Source of the DNA: Marinobacter maroccanus
GTDB taxonomy: Bacteria > Pseudomonadota > Gammaproteobacteria > Pseudomonadales > Oleiphilaceae
DNA: 64,000 bases
NCBI RefSeq assembly: GCF_002933275.1
Contig: NZ_PSSX01000003.1
Location: 62,001 to 126,000, forward strand
Direction of reading: 5' to 3'
Positions 9,661 to 19,028 of the stretch are shown here, piece by piece. The notes under the pieces are model-generated. The model was not told the origin of the DNA. It worked only from the letters and a program-made list of their open reading frames with translations, and ran no database searches. Numbering within the stretch: position 1 is the first letter of the stretch; each line of letters begins with the position of its first letter. The translations under genes were made by a program, and so were the position numbers.

Positions 9661-10409
9661 TACCTGAAAGCCTGAGCCTTCCAGTCGCCGTTTTCCTGCT
9701 TGCCAGCTCCACCATTACCTCGATGATCACCGCCAGCCTCGGCGCAGGTGGCGGCGTTCTGCTGCTGGTACTGATGGCCAGCTGGATGCCTCCGGCGGCG
9801 ATCATCCCGGTTCACGGCATGATCCAGCTGGGCTCCAATATTGGTCGGGCGGCACTGACCTGGCGGCACGTTGACTGGCGGGTGATTGCCGCGTTCCTGC
9901 CCGGTGTGATCGCAGGCGCGGCGCTTGGAGCCTGGTTACTGGTGAATCTCCCGGCCCACATCTGGCAGCTGACCATCGCCCTGTTCGTTCTCTATCTTTG
10001 CTGGGGGCCGGCGCTACCAAAGGGTGCCTTCGGTGCCCCGGGTGTGTTTCTGGCGTCGACGCTCACCAGTTTTGTCAGCCTGTTCGTGGGCGCCACCGGG
10101 CCGCTGGTTGCGGCGTTTATCAAGCAGATTCATACCGACCGGTTCAAAACGGTGGCCACCTTCGCCACTGCCATGACGCTGCAGCACGCCCCGAAGGCGC
10201 TGGTATTCGGAGCCGCCGGATTCATGTTCTTCGAATGGCTGCCGTTCATCCTCGCCATGATCGCCTGTGGCTTCGCCGGCACCTGGCTCGGGCTCCATGT
10301 ACTCAGCACCCTGAGCAACCGGAAGTTCACACTGATCTTCAATATCGTGCTGACCGCGCTTGCGATCCACCTGCTATGGCAGGCCAGTCTCTCAGCCGGC
10401 TGGTGGTGA
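9639..10409 (+). CDS. TauE/SafE (DUF81) family permease
   Basis: A 256-residue membrane protein with seven to eight predicted helices. Glycine-rich ASLGAGGGVLLLVLMASWMP near the N-terminus and FVGATGPLVAAFI in the middle fit the TauE/SafE family, whose members export sulfite, sulfoacetate or related organic anions. The substrate cannot be told from sequence. It overlaps the preceding transglycosylase-like gene and its 3' end overlaps the convergent cyclase gene by 18 bases. Confidence 0.85.
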   Translation: MEVLNQLIPESLSLPVAVFLLASSTITSMITASLGAGGGVLLLVLMASWMPPAAIIPVHGMIQLGSNIGRAALTWRHVDWRVIAAFLPGVIAGAALGAWLLVNLPAHIWQLTIALFVLYLCWGPALPKGAFGAPGVFLASTLTSFVSLFVGATGPLVAAFIKQIHTDRFKTVATFATAMTLQHAPKALVFGAAGFMFFEWLPFILAMIACGFAGTWLGLHVLSTLSNRKFTLIFNIVLTALAIHLLWQASLSAGWW

Positions 10410-12770
10410 CGGAACCACAACAACCCTGTTACGTCCCCGGGATTTGGCGATGTAGCTACCCTCATCCGCCCGGGCCATAACCTCCCGGGGGCCGCTGTCT
10501 TCCGGTGTCAGTTCCGTCAGGCCGATACTCGTGGTTACACCGAATGACCGGCCGTCATGCTCAAGGCGAAGAGCCTCAACATCCGCGCGGATCCGTTCCG
10601 CCAGAGCCTGGGCCCTTGCCATGCCACAGGCAGGCAGAATAATGCCGAACTCATCCCCGCCGAGCCTGGCCACGGTATCGGATTGGCGAACCGAGTCCTT
10701 GAACAGATCCGCCAGCCGTTTAAGCAAATCGTCGCCGAGCAGGTGACCGCCTTCATCGTTAACCGGCTTGAAGTAGTCGAGATCAATGAGCATCAATACC
10801 GACCGGACTTCCTGGCGATCGGCCTCTCCGAGACATCGGACCAGCGAGGCATTGAACGCACGCCGGTTGAGTAACTGGGTCAGGCTGTCGTGGGTTGCCT
10901 CCCAGGACAGCCGCTCTTCCTGTCGCCGGCGGTCGCTGTCGTCCCGCAACACAAACACCAGGCGTTCATCTTCGCGGCCCTGGCGTATGTGCAACATGGT
11001 GAGATCAATGGGGAATGGCACACCCAGCGAGTTCCGCAAGGTCACATAAAGACTGTCCAGATCTTCTCCGGACAGGAACTCCTGCGCCGTAAATTCACGG
11101 TCTTCCGTTTCAATGGTGACCAGCTGGAAAAAGTTCCTGAGTACGCACTCACCGTCTGTTCCCAGCAGCCGACAGGCGGCATCGTTGGCAAACCGGATCA
11201 CACCTTCAACGTCCACCATGAGAACGCCTTCCTGCAGCACGCGAAGAATCGTCTCAGCGCGCTGCTGCTCTGTTCTGAGCGCCTCTTCCACCTCCAGCTC
11301 ATGGGAGATATCCCGGACTACCGTGATGGTACCGAGGGCCTTGTCCGGCGTATGGATTGCTGCCGTCATCATATCCGCCCAGATCACCCGATCGGGAGCA
11401 GGGGATTTCAACCTTAACCGGCCCCTGAAAACGCTTTGGTTCCTGATCGCATTCTTCCAACCGGCAGTCGCCTCCAGTCTGTCGGTGTTGTGCACTCGAT
11501 TGGCCAGGTAACTGTAGGTGAGTTCTTCTGCCGGCTGGCCGACGATAGCCTCGAAGGCCGGGTTGGCAAATTCGATACGTCCCAGAACATCGGTCTGGAC
11601 GATGCCGATAGGCGCGCTCTGGGTGAGGGAACGGAAAAAAGCCTCTCTTTCAGCAAGCGATACCAGAACCTCGTCCCGCTCATCGGTCACGGTGTTAAAG
11701 ATTTCCGCGACCTGGCGGATTTCCTTGCCTCCGGAGACATCCACCGGATCGGAGCGCATCCCCAGATGACGCTCGCGGATCTGAACGCCCAAGGTTTTCA
11801 GCGGCGCCATCAAGCGCCGGAAGCGCCAAAGCGCGAGGGGCGCAATCAACAGGATGACCACAAGCAGAATCCAAACCAGGGCATCCACGGTGCGGGTTAT
11901 CGGCGCCAAGGCTTCCCGAGCCGGCCAGGAAGCAGACACGAACCAGGGAACCTGGGTCAGCTGCTGCACCGACATGATGGTCTTTTCACCATTACTGTCT
12001 CGAGTATCCAGAGTTCCTTCAAAGCCTTCCATGGCCTCCCGGAGTACAGGGTTCGCTACCCGAACCGGCGTCATGGCCTCGTCGTCCCGCTGGTTGACCA
12101 CCACAAAACCGCTGCGGGTTGCCACTCCGAGAGAACCGGTAGTTCCTATGCGGATGTTGATGAACTGATCAAGAAAATTGTTGCCATCCAGGGCTATGGC
12201 GCCACCAAGCACACCAATGAACCGTTGGCGGTGGTCGAAAATCGGCGCAGCCACCATGATGGCCGGCTTTTCCTGATAGTTGGAAATGTAGGGTTCGCTG
12301 ATCACCGGTGTGAGCGTGGAGGAAATACGCTGGAAATATTCCCGATTACTGACGTTCAACCCCGCCTGCTGGTAATCCTCCGGATGCTCGGCAATAACCA
12401 GGCCCTTTTCATCCATCAGGTAGACCGCATCAAACAAATGCTCCAGGGCCGTTTGCCGACGGGTCAGAACCCGGGCCCTTGCGTCCAGAACATCGCTGGA
12501 CATGGTCAGGTTCTGGGCTACGTGGTTGAGTGCTTCGAGGCGCAGAGCCAGCTTGTCATCCAGCTCCCCGGCAATCAGGGTGGCAATGGTTTCCACCTGG
12601 TTCCGGGCCTGCTGTTCCAGCTCAGAGCGACTCAGCAAGAAACCGGCGACGGTTACCAGCAAGGCCGTCAGTATGATCGCAACAACCACCAGCGCAACGG
12701 CCCGATTCGCCAGGCTGCCCAACCATCGCTTGATCAGCATGACATCCAGACTCCGCAGCGGGTTCGACAA
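10392..12770 (-). CDS. Membrane diguanylate cyclase with dCache and PAS domains
   Basis: A 792-residue (TTG start at 12770) or 782-residue (ATG at 12740) sensor. A first membrane helix (AVALVVVAIILTALLVTVAG) is followed by a large periplasmic region of dCache type, a second helix (ALVWILLVVILLIAPLALW), a HAMP-like segment, two PAS domains and a C-terminal GGDEF domain. RLGGDEFGIIL is intact, and RQSD five residues before it is an inhibitory I-site. It should make cyclic-di-GMP from GTP in response to an extracytoplasmic ligand. Start choice is open: GGAGG lies 14 bases before the TTG, and GGAG lies close to the ATG. Confidence 0.9.
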   Translation of the reverse strand: MSNPLRSLDVMLIKRWLGSLANRAVALVVVAIILTALLVTVAGFLLSRSELEQQARNQVETIATLIAGELDDKLALRLEALNHVAQNLTMSSDVLDARARVLTRRQTALEHLFDAVYLMDEKGLVIAEHPEDYQQAGLNVSNREYFQRISSTLTPVISEPYISNYQEKPAIMVAAPIFDHRQRFIGVLGGAIALDGNNFLDQFINIRIGTTGSLGVATRSGFVVVNQRDDEAMTPVRVANPVLREAMEGFEGTLDTRDSNGEKTIMSVQQLTQVPWFVSASWPAREALAPITRTVDALVWILLVVILLIAPLALWRFRRLMAPLKTLGVQIRERHLGMRSDPVDVSGGKEIRQVAEIFNTVTDERDEVLVSLAEREAFFRSLTQSAPIGIVQTDVLGRIEFANPAFEAIVGQPAEELTYSYLANRVHNTDRLEATAGWKNAIRNQSVFRGRLRLKSPAPDRVIWADMMTAAIHTPDKALGTITVVRDISHELEVEEALRTEQQRAETILRVLQEGVLMVDVEGVIRFANDAACRLLGTDGECVLRNFFQLVTIETEDREFTAQEFLSGEDLDSLYVTLRNSLGVPFPIDLTMLHIRQGREDERLVFVLRDDSDRRRQEERLSWEATHDSLTQLLNRRAFNASLVRCLGEADRQEVRSVLMLIDLDYFKPVNDEGGHLLGDDLLKRLADLFKDSVRQSDTVARLGGDEFGIILPACGMARAQALAERIRADVEALRLEHDGRSFGVTTSIGLTELTPEDSGPREVMARADEGSYIAKSRGRNRVVVVPSPPAG

Positions 12771-12874
12771 CCGGTAATGACCTGACCTCCGTTCTCACGC
12801 TTTTTTGTGGCTCTTATATCTGACTTAAGTCTAACAGAGAGGCTGGCGATGTCAGATTACACGCTTGCAAATTT

Positions 12875-12893
12875 AATGATAATCGTTATTATT
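12875..12893. promoter_or_regulatory. Fur box upstream of exbB
   Basis: AATGATAATCGTTATTATT is a close match to the classical 19-base Fur site made of GATAAT repeats. It lies about 35 bases before the exbB start, where Fur-iron would block transcription. This indicates iron-repressed expression of the exbB-exbD-exbD-tonB operon. Confidence 0.85.
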
Positions 12894-12926
12894 AAGTTCC
12901 ATTTTTACATTATGAGATCACCTCTC

Positions 12927-13715
12927 ATGACGGACCTCAATCTGCCCCTGAACACCGGCCCGCTCGCCCAACTCGTTGATATGGGTGGCCCTGTGATGCT
13001 GGTGCTCGTAGTGCTGGCGATATTCGGCGTCGTTACCTTTGTCTATCTGATGCTCCTCGGGGCCCTCTATGCACCGCGTTTGTCTGGCCGGCTTAAAAAA
13101 ACCGTAATGAACTGGCAGAAGGATCCGGCGTCGGTGCAACCGTCCTACGTCCGACATCAGGCTGGCCGCTGGGGGCGGATGAATCCGTTGCAGCATCTGG
13201 TCACTGACACGATTGAGGCCATTCAGAACGGTCAGGACGACCAGCAGATCCGGGAAACCGCCGCACGGGATGCGCAACATGCCCTGGAGCCCTTCGAGGC
13301 ACCGTTGAAGATCATCGAAGTGATCGCAGCCCTGGCACCCCTTCTCGGCCTGCTGGGAACGGTACTGGGGATGATGGAGGCGTTCAGCGCCATGGCGGCT
13401 ACCGAGGGCCGAGCCAATGCCACCCAACTCAGCGGCGGAATTTACGAAGCCCTGACCACCACCGCCGCGGGCCTGGTAGTGGCCATACCGTTTGCTGCAC
13501 TGGCTGCGTGGATCGAGTTCCGACTGCGACGCATCCACAAGACTATCAACAGCACACTGGTTTCCATTCTGCATATCGTGCCGGAGCAGACACTGGACGC
13601 CGTTGAAGCAGATTACCAGTCGCCGGAAAGCCAGCGTACCGCCGAAACCGCCGACGACGAGCCCGACCGTTACTCAACCGCCCGGGGTCAGCGATTCGCC
13701 CATGCAACTGGTTGA
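12927..13715 (+). CDS. exbB: ExbB/TolQ/MotA-type proton channel subunit
   Basis: A product of about 262 residues with three membrane segments: VMLVLVVLAIFGVVTFVYLML near the N-terminus, then a cytoplasmic part, then IAALAPLLGLLGTVLGMMEA and GLVVAIPFAALAAW. The middle one carries the LLGLLGTVLGMM motif of the MotA/TolQ/ExbB family. With ExbD it converts the proton gradient into movement of TonB. The start is uncertain; ATG 12927 (MTDLNLPLNTG) is preferred over 12912. It lies directly behind a Fur box and overlaps exbD by 14 bases. Confidence 0.88.
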   Translation: MTDLNLPLNTGPLAQLVDMGGPVMLVLVVLAIFGVVTFVYLMLLGALYAPRLSGRLKKTVMNWQKDPASVQPSYVRHQAGRWGRMNPLQHLVTDTIEAIQNGQDDQQIRETAARDAQHALEPFEAPLKIIEVIAALAPLLGLLGTVLGMMEAFSAMAATEGRANATQLSGGIYEALTTTAAGLVVAIPFAALAAWIEFRLRRIHKTINSTLVSILHIVPEQTLDAVEADYQSPESQRTAETADDEPDRYSTARGQRFAHATG

Positions 13716-14097
13716 GCCCAGGCCAAACCGTGCGATTCCCATCCGGATCACGCCCCTGATCGATGTGGTCTTCATACTCCTGGTGTTCTTTATGCTGACC
13801 ACCCGGCTATTGCCCGTGGACTACCTGGAGTTGGCCAATAACACATCGAGCCGCAGCCCGGTCACCGGAGAGCCGCTACCGGAGCTGACGGTAACGGCCA
13901 ACGGCGACGTAAGGTGGCAGGGCCAGCCGGTAGCCCTGGACCGCCTGGTCACCGAGCTGTCTGAAGCCGGTATCACCGAAGTGAACCTCTCCACAACGGG
14001 CGACACACCCCTGGGAGCTTTCACTGCTGCCCTGAGTGCTTTGACTGACAGCGGCATCGACACTCACTGGAAGCGGACAAACGCGACAACACCATGA
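13702..14097 (+). CDS. exbD: ExbD/TolR family biopolymer transport protein, first copy
   Basis: A 131-residue protein. The N-terminal cytoplasmic tail is followed by one membrane helix, ITPLIDVVFILLVFFMLTTR, containing the conserved proton-carrying aspartate (PLIDVVF), and a periplasmic domain. ATG 13702 sits inside the end of exbB. It overlaps the next exbD-like gene by ATGA. Confidence 0.9.
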   Translation: MQLVEPRPNRAIPIRITPLIDVVFILLVFFMLTTRLLPVDYLELANNTSSRSPVTGEPLPELTVTANGDVRWQGQPVALDRLVTELSEAGITEVNLSTTGDTPLGAFTAALSALTDSGIDTHWKRTNATTP

Positions 14098-14500
14098 GCG
14101 ATCTGGTTCCACCTCCGTTTACCTCCGGCAAAACCCTGATGGAACGCGTGGAAGATGCGCTTCTGCCGTTGATCAACCTGGTGTTCCTGCTGCTGATGTT
14201 TTTCATCGTTGCCGGCCAGCTGGCCGATGCCCCACTGCCAGAATTGCCCGCCACCGAGCAGGCCGAAGACCGGCAGTCTCCTCACGCGGACATGATTGTC
14301 AGCGCCAACGGAAAGTGGCAGGTCGACGGTGAGCTGCTCAACGAGGAATCCCTGGTTGTCAGGCTGCCGGAACCTGATGGCCAGCAACCCCTGAAAATCG
14401 CCGCTGCCGAGAGCATCACCATGGCAGACCTGGAAACACTCTTCCGCTTGCTTGAACAGGCCGGGTATCAGGATATTCTGCTGTTGACGGAGCCTGGCCA

Positions 14501-14504
<4 letters not shown>
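14094..14504 (+). CDS. exbD: ExbD/TolR family protein, second copy
   Basis: A 136-residue protein, divergent from the preceding ExbD. The helix [20 protein letters not shown] has asparagine where the first copy has the conserved aspartate (PLIN versus PLID). It overlaps exbD1 by 4 bases and tonB by 4 bases, so all four genes are translationally coupled. The D-to-N change suggests a structural or modulatory role in a mixed ExbD complex; this is inference. Confidence 0.85.
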
Positions 14505-15253
<749 letters not shown>

Positions 15254-15298
15254 GACGTTGCCCTGCTGCGCCAGGTTGCAGCAGCGGTCAATGGGAAC

Positions 15299-15313
15299 GC
15301 ACCGATCAGGTGC
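15299..15313. promoter_or_regulatory. NtrC-like enhancer site upstream of nirC
   Basis: GCACCGATCAGGTGC is a perfect dyad of GCAC and GTGC with 7 bases between, the layout of NtrC sites at glnA. It lies about 115 bases upstream of the -24 element at 15413. With the flanking bases the arms are 7 bp (ACGCACC/GGTGCGT), so it could also be the tonB terminator, but no T-run follows. Confidence 0.6.
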
Positions 15314-15412
15314 GTGAGAGCGGAGGTCGCCTCTTCTGCCGAGCCCGGCAACCACAGCACGAAAATTCTTACCCTTCTGATTTAATTCCGGTTTCCAGGC
15401 AACCTGCGATTC

Positions 15413-15428
15413 TGGCACAGTCTCTGCA
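15413..15428 (+). promoter_or_regulatory. Sigma-54 promoter for nirC
   Basis: TGGCACAGTCTCTGCA has GG and GC exactly 10 bases apart and matches TGGCAC-N5-TTGCA with one change. Transcription would begin near 15439, leaving a leader of about 150 bases before nirC. Confidence 0.75.
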
Positions 15429-15482
15429 ACTTCTCAGACAGCGGAACCAATGTCGGTTCTGTTCACAGCGACAGATTTATTC

Positions 15483-15540
15483 AGACGACGGCGTCTACTT
15501 GCACCTGCAGATTGCAGGCAGCGGGTATCGCCGTTTTTTT
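15483..15540 (+). promoter_or_regulatory. Leader attenuator of nirC
   Basis: A terminator (arms ACGGCG 15488-15493 and CGCCGT 15529-15534, with an inner CCTGCA/TGCAGG stem, then seven Ts) lies in the nirC leader. Its 5' arm overlaps a small hairpin, AGAC-GACGGC-GTCT (15483-15496), with a six-base loop. The two structures exclude each other. A further hairpin is possible at 15458-15475. The layout resembles the nasA, nrtA and nasC-like leaders, but here the loop starts with G instead of A. Confidence 0.65.
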
Positions 15541-15590
15541 ATGGCCGTTTCAAAAGTCTGGTCATCCGATAGAAGTCAGAGGAAAACACT

Positions 15591-16439
15591 ATGTCTTACA
15601 TCGTGCCTTCGGAATTCGTCACCAAAATGGTCGACGCCGGCGAATCCAAAATTTATATGTCCACCCGGGATACCCTCATCCGGGCTTTCATGGCCGGCGC
15701 CATTCTGGCGCTGGCTGCAGCGTTCGCCATCACTGTAGCGGTCGAGACCGGAGTCTTTTTGATCGGCGCTATCCTGTTCCCGATCGGGTTTTGCATGCTC
15801 TACCTGATGGGCTTTGACCTGCTGACCGGCGTGTTCATGCTTACACCCCTGGCATTGCTTGATAAGCGCCCCGGCATAACCCCGGCAGCCATACTGCGCA
15901 ACTGGGGCTGGGTATTCCTTGGCAACCTGGGCGGCGCGCTGACCGTCGCCTTCATGATGGCCTTTATCTTCACCTATGGTTTCAATACCGACCCGGGTGC
16001 CGTTGGCGCGAAGATCGCCAGTGTTGGCGAAGCGCGCACGCTTGGCTACGCGGAGTTCGGGGCTGCCGGCTGGGCCACCATTTTCATTCGCGGCATGCTG
16101 TGCAACTGGATGGTATCCATGGGCGTGGTTGGCGCCATGATTTCCACAAGCGTCAGTGGCAAGGTACTGGCCATGTGGATGCCCATCATGCTGTTCTTCT
16201 TCATGGGCTTTGAGCACTCTATCGTGAACATGTTCCTGTTCCCGTCCGCCATCATCATGGGCGGCGAGTTCTCAGTGATGGACTACCTGTGGTGGAACGA
16301 GATTCCCACCGTGCTGGGTAACCTGGTGGGCGGCCTGGCCTTTACCGGCCTTACCCTCTACACCACCCACGTGCGCACCGCACCCAAGCGCAAGATTGCA
16401 GCAGCCTACAGCGACGCTGCCCTGGCCCGCACCAACTAA
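15591..16439 (+). CDS. nirC: Formate/nitrite transporter family channel
   Basis: A 282-residue member of the FNT family (FocA/NirC) with six helices. Visible motifs include GAILFPIGFCMLYLMGFDLLTG near helix 2-3, NWGWVFLGNLGGAL, RGMLCNWMVSMGV and the MGFEHSIVNMF region with its histidine. It would pass nitrite (or formate) through the inner membrane. The symbol nirC is inferred from its nitrogen-type promoter and leader. AGAGGAAAA lies before the ATG. The phosphatase-kinase gene follows after a terminator. Confidence 0.85.
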   Translation: MSYIVPSEFVTKMVDAGESKIYMSTRDTLIRAFMAGAILALAAAFAITVAVETGVFLIGAILFPIGFCMLYLMGFDLLTGVFMLTPLALLDKRPGITPAAILRNWGWVFLGNLGGALTVAFMMAFIFTYGFNTDPGAVGAKIASVGEARTLGYAEFGAAGWATIFIRGMLCNWMVSMGVVGAMISTSVSGKVLAMWMPIMLFFFMGFEHSIVNMFLFPSAIIMGGEFSVMDYLWWNEIPTVLGNLVGGLAFTGLTLYTTHVRTAPKRKIAAAYSDAALARTN

Positions 16440-16452
16440 GCCGGGTCTTCCT

Positions 16453-16489
16453 GCAACTCCGGCTGCCGCACCCGCCGGAGTTGCTTTTT
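16453..16489 (+). terminator. Intrinsic terminator after nirC
   Basis: A 10-bp stem GCAACTCCGG/CCGGAGTTGC is followed by TTTTT. It lies 28 bases before the next start, so the kinase gene depends on readthrough or its own promoter. Confidence 0.85.
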
Positions 16490-16516
16490 CGTTTATCGGG
16501 GAAACTCCAGTTGTCA

Positions 16517-18241
16517 ATGACCAGGTCCCTTGCCATTTCCGCCGGCCAGTACTCTGACGCCGGCGCAAACCCAGTAAACCAGGACTTCCACGGATTGTTG
16601 GTTCCGACGGGCCATCAGCTGATTACCAAGGGCATCGCCGTTGCCATCGCCGACGGTGTCAGCTCAAGCAATGTCAGTCAGATTGCCAGCGAGTCCGCCG
16701 TTGCGGGTTTTCTCAGCGACTACTTTTCCACCCCGGAAAGCTGGTCTGTCAAACAGTCCGCCCAGCGTGTGCTACGGGCAACCAATGCCTGGCTCCACGC
16801 CCAGACCCGGCAAAGCCAATACCGCTATGACCGCGACCGCGGGTATGTCTGTACCCTGAGCGTGATGGTGCTCAGGTCCGCGACCGCGCATCTGTTTCAC
16901 ATTGGCGATACCCGCATCTACCGGGTTCACCACGACCAGCTGGAACAGCTCAGCACCGATCACCGGCTCTGGCTCTCCCGGGAAGACAGCTGCCTGACCC
17001 GCGCCATGGGCATCAGCAATCAACTGGACATCGATTATCAAAGCCTGCCGATCCAACCCGGCGACACGTTCCTGCTGACCACCGACGGCATCCATGAACA
17101 CCTGGACGAGCGAACCATGGCCCGCATCATTCGGGAAGCTGCCGGTGACCTGGACGCAGCCGCCCGCCAGCTGGCAGCCGCAGCCCTCGAGCGGGGCAGC
17201 ACTGACAACCTGACTGCCCAGATCATTCGGATCGACTCGGTACCTTCAGCGCGGGAAAGCAGCGAGTTGTTTCACGAGCTGGCCAGGCTACCGTTTGCGC
17301 CGGAACTGCAGCCGGGACACCGTCTGGATGGCTACCGGATTCTGAGGCAGATTCATGCCAGCAGCCGTAGCCACGTCTACCTGGCCGTGGATGAGGAAAC
17401 CGAAACCCGGGTGGTGCTGAAGATGCCATCACTGGAACAGCGGCATGATCCGGTCTACCTGGAACAGTTTTCCACCGAGCAGTGGATTGCCCGGCGAATC
17501 AACAACGCTCATGTTGTCAGGCCGTTCCGACCAGACCGGCACCCCAGCTTTCTCTACCAGGCCACCGAGTTCGTGGAAGGCTGTACCCTGCGGCAATGGA
17601 TGCTGGATAACCCGGCGCCGACCCTCGAAACCGTGCGTAATCTCATCGAGCAGATCGGTAAAGGCCTGCGGGCATTCCACCGGCTTGAAATGGTGCACCA
17701 GGACCTGAAACCGGAAAATGTGCTGGTGGATGCCCATGGCACCGCCACCCTGATCGATTTCGGTGCCACCCGGGTCGCCGGCCTGGAGGACTCTGATATC
17801 GGCGAGCAGGCCGTTCCTCGGGGAGCAGCGCTTTACAGTGCCCCGGAGACCTTTCTCGGCGAGCCGGGCAGCTGGTTATCGGACCAGTTCTCCCTGGGCG
17901 TGATTACCTACCAGCTGCTCACCGGCCAGCTACCCTACGGCCCGGAAGTGCCAAAAATTCACAGCCGAAACCAGCTTAGAAACCTGAAATATCAGCCTGC
18001 TCGACAGTTCCGGGAGAGTCTGCCCGGGTGGGTCGACGATGCCATCGAAAAAGCGGTTCACCCCCAGGCCCACAGACGCTACCCGGCGCTCTCGGAATAC
18101 CTGTACAACTTGCGACACCCTCCCGTTGACTGGCACAAGCGTCATCGGCCGCCATTAATGGAGCGCAATCCCGTGGCCTTCTGGCAGGGTGTATCCGGGT
18201 TATTGCTCCTGGCATTGCTGGCAGCCCTCGGCCTGGGCTGA
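16517..18241 (+). CDS. Bifunctional PP2C phosphatase - Ser/Thr protein kinase
   Basis: A 574-residue fusion. Residues about 1-240 form a PP2C phosphatase (IADGVSSSNVSQIASESAV, GDTRIYRVH, LTTDGIHEHLD, STDNLTAQI). Residues about 265-545 form a Hanks-type kinase: VVLKMPSLE supplies the ATP lysine, HQDLKPENVLVD is the catalytic loop, IDFGAT is the DFG motif, and APETF follows. A C-terminal helix (GVSGLLLLALLAALGLG) anchors it to the membrane. HRD is HQD here. A similar fusion lies in the Pseudomonas aeruginosa nitrate-assimilation cluster (from memory), and its place after nirC suggests that it regulates nitrogen uptake. Confidence 0.9.
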   Translation: MTRSLAISAGQYSDAGANPVNQDFHGLLVPTGHQLITKGIAVAIADGVSSSNVSQIASESAVAGFLSDYFSTPESWSVKQSAQRVLRATNAWLHAQTRQSQYRYDRDRGYVCTLSVMVLRSATAHLFHIGDTRIYRVHHDQLEQLSTDHRLWLSREDSCLTRAMGISNQLDIDYQSLPIQPGDTFLLTTDGIHEHLDERTMARIIREAAGDLDAAARQLAAAALERGSTDNLTAQIIRIDSVPSARESSELFHELARLPFAPELQPGHRLDGYRILRQIHASSRSHVYLAVDEETETRVVLKMPSLEQRHDPVYLEQFSTEQWIARRINNAHVVRPFRPDRHPSFLYQATEFVEGCTLRQWMLDNPAPTLETVRNLIEQIGKGLRAFHRLEMVHQDLKPENVLVDAHGTATLIDFGATRVAGLEDSDIGEQAVPRGAALYSAPETFLGEPGSWLSDQFSLGVITYQLLTGQLPYGPEVPKIHSRNQLRNLKYQPARQFRESLPGWVDDAIEKAVHPQAHRRYPALSEYLYNLRHPPVDWHKRHRPPLMERNPVAFWQGVSGLLLLALLAALGLG

Positions 18242-18376
18242 AGCGGCCATTGGCCGAGCAAGTTCTTGCCCCGCCAGCAATCCGTCGCCTAGCGTTCGGG
18301 CGCGGGATTGCCTGGCAATCCCTGAGCATCTCCGAGAAAAACGACAACCCACTGTTTTCAACACAATTATCTCTTC

Positions 18377-18392
18377 TGGCACAGGCTTTGTA
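18377..18392 (+). promoter_or_regulatory. Possible sigma-54 promoter for hcp
   Basis: TGGCACAGGCTTTGTA has a perfect -24 half (TGGCAC) and TTGTA in place of TTGCA at -12, with correct 10-base spacing. It lies about 65 bases before the hcp start. The -12 mismatch lowers confidence. Confidence 0.45.
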
Positions 18393-18456
18393 CTGAAACT
18401 CGGCGTCCAGGGAACACCCCGGGGACACTATTCATTCACAAGTCATGGAGCAGACT

Positions 18457-18975
18457 ATGCCAACTCCTTGTTATATCAGTATCGAAGGCCAAACCCAGGG
18501 CAACATCACTGCCGGCGCATTCACTTCCGATTCCGTCGGCAACATCTACGTGGAAGGCCACGAAGACGAAGTGCTGGTTCAGGAATTCAGCCACGTCGTT
18601 ACCGTACCGACCGACCCCCAGTCCGGTCAGCCTTCCGGCCAGCGCGTGCACAAGCCGTTCAAGTTCACCTCCGCCCTGAACAAGGCCACCCCGCTGATGT
18701 ACAACGCCCTGGCCTCCGGCGAGATGCTGCCCAAGGTCGAGCTGAAGTGGTACCGCACCTCTGTTGAGGGCAAGCAGGAGCACTTCTTCTCCACCATCCT
18801 CGAAGATGCCACCATCATCGACATCAACTGCAACATGCCCCACTGCCAGGACGCCGGGAACGCCGACTTCACTCAGCTGGTCACCGTTTCCCTGTCTTAC
18901 CGCAAGGTAACCTGGGAACACGCCGTTGCCGGTACTTCCGGTGCTGACGACTGGCGTTCGCCGATCGAGGCGTAA
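18457..18975 (+). CDS. hcp: Hcp family type VI secretion protein
   Basis: A 172-residue Hcp protein: MPTPCYISIEGQTQG at the start, then a GNIYVEG segment, the family's VHKPFKFTSALNKATPLMYNAL, and TILEDATIIDINCNMPHC. Hcp hexamers form the inner tube of the type VI secretion system and carry effectors. GGAG lies 7 bases before ATG 18457. No other core type VI gene (vgrG, tssB/C, clpV) lies in the window, so it is an orphan hcp that must work with a secretion apparatus coded elsewhere. A strong terminator follows the stop. Confidence 0.93.
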   Translation: MPTPCYISIEGQTQGNITAGAFTSDSVGNIYVEGHEDEVLVQEFSHVVTVPTDPQSGQPSGQRVHKPFKFTSALNKATPLMYNALASGEMLPKVELKWYRTSVEGKQEHFFSTILEDATIIDINCNMPHCQDAGNADFTQLVTVSLSYRKVTWEHAVAGTSGADDWRSPIEA

Positions 18976-18981
18976 TCACGC

Positions 18982-19013
18982 CAGAAGGGCCCCGCAGGGG
19001 TCCTTCTGCTTTT
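18982..19013 (+). terminator. Intrinsic terminator after hcp
   Basis: A 12-bp stem (CAGAAGGGCCCC with its partner, one G-T pair) with a GCA loop is followed by CTTTT. It separates hcp from the downstream small genes. Confidence 0.85.
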
Positions 19014-19028
19014 GCAGGGATGAAAAAA

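Noticed and set aside
11436..12785. 449-codon plus-strand frame opposite the PAS/GGDEF cyclase gene
   Set aside because: Antisense shadow of a well-supported gene with no recognisable domains.
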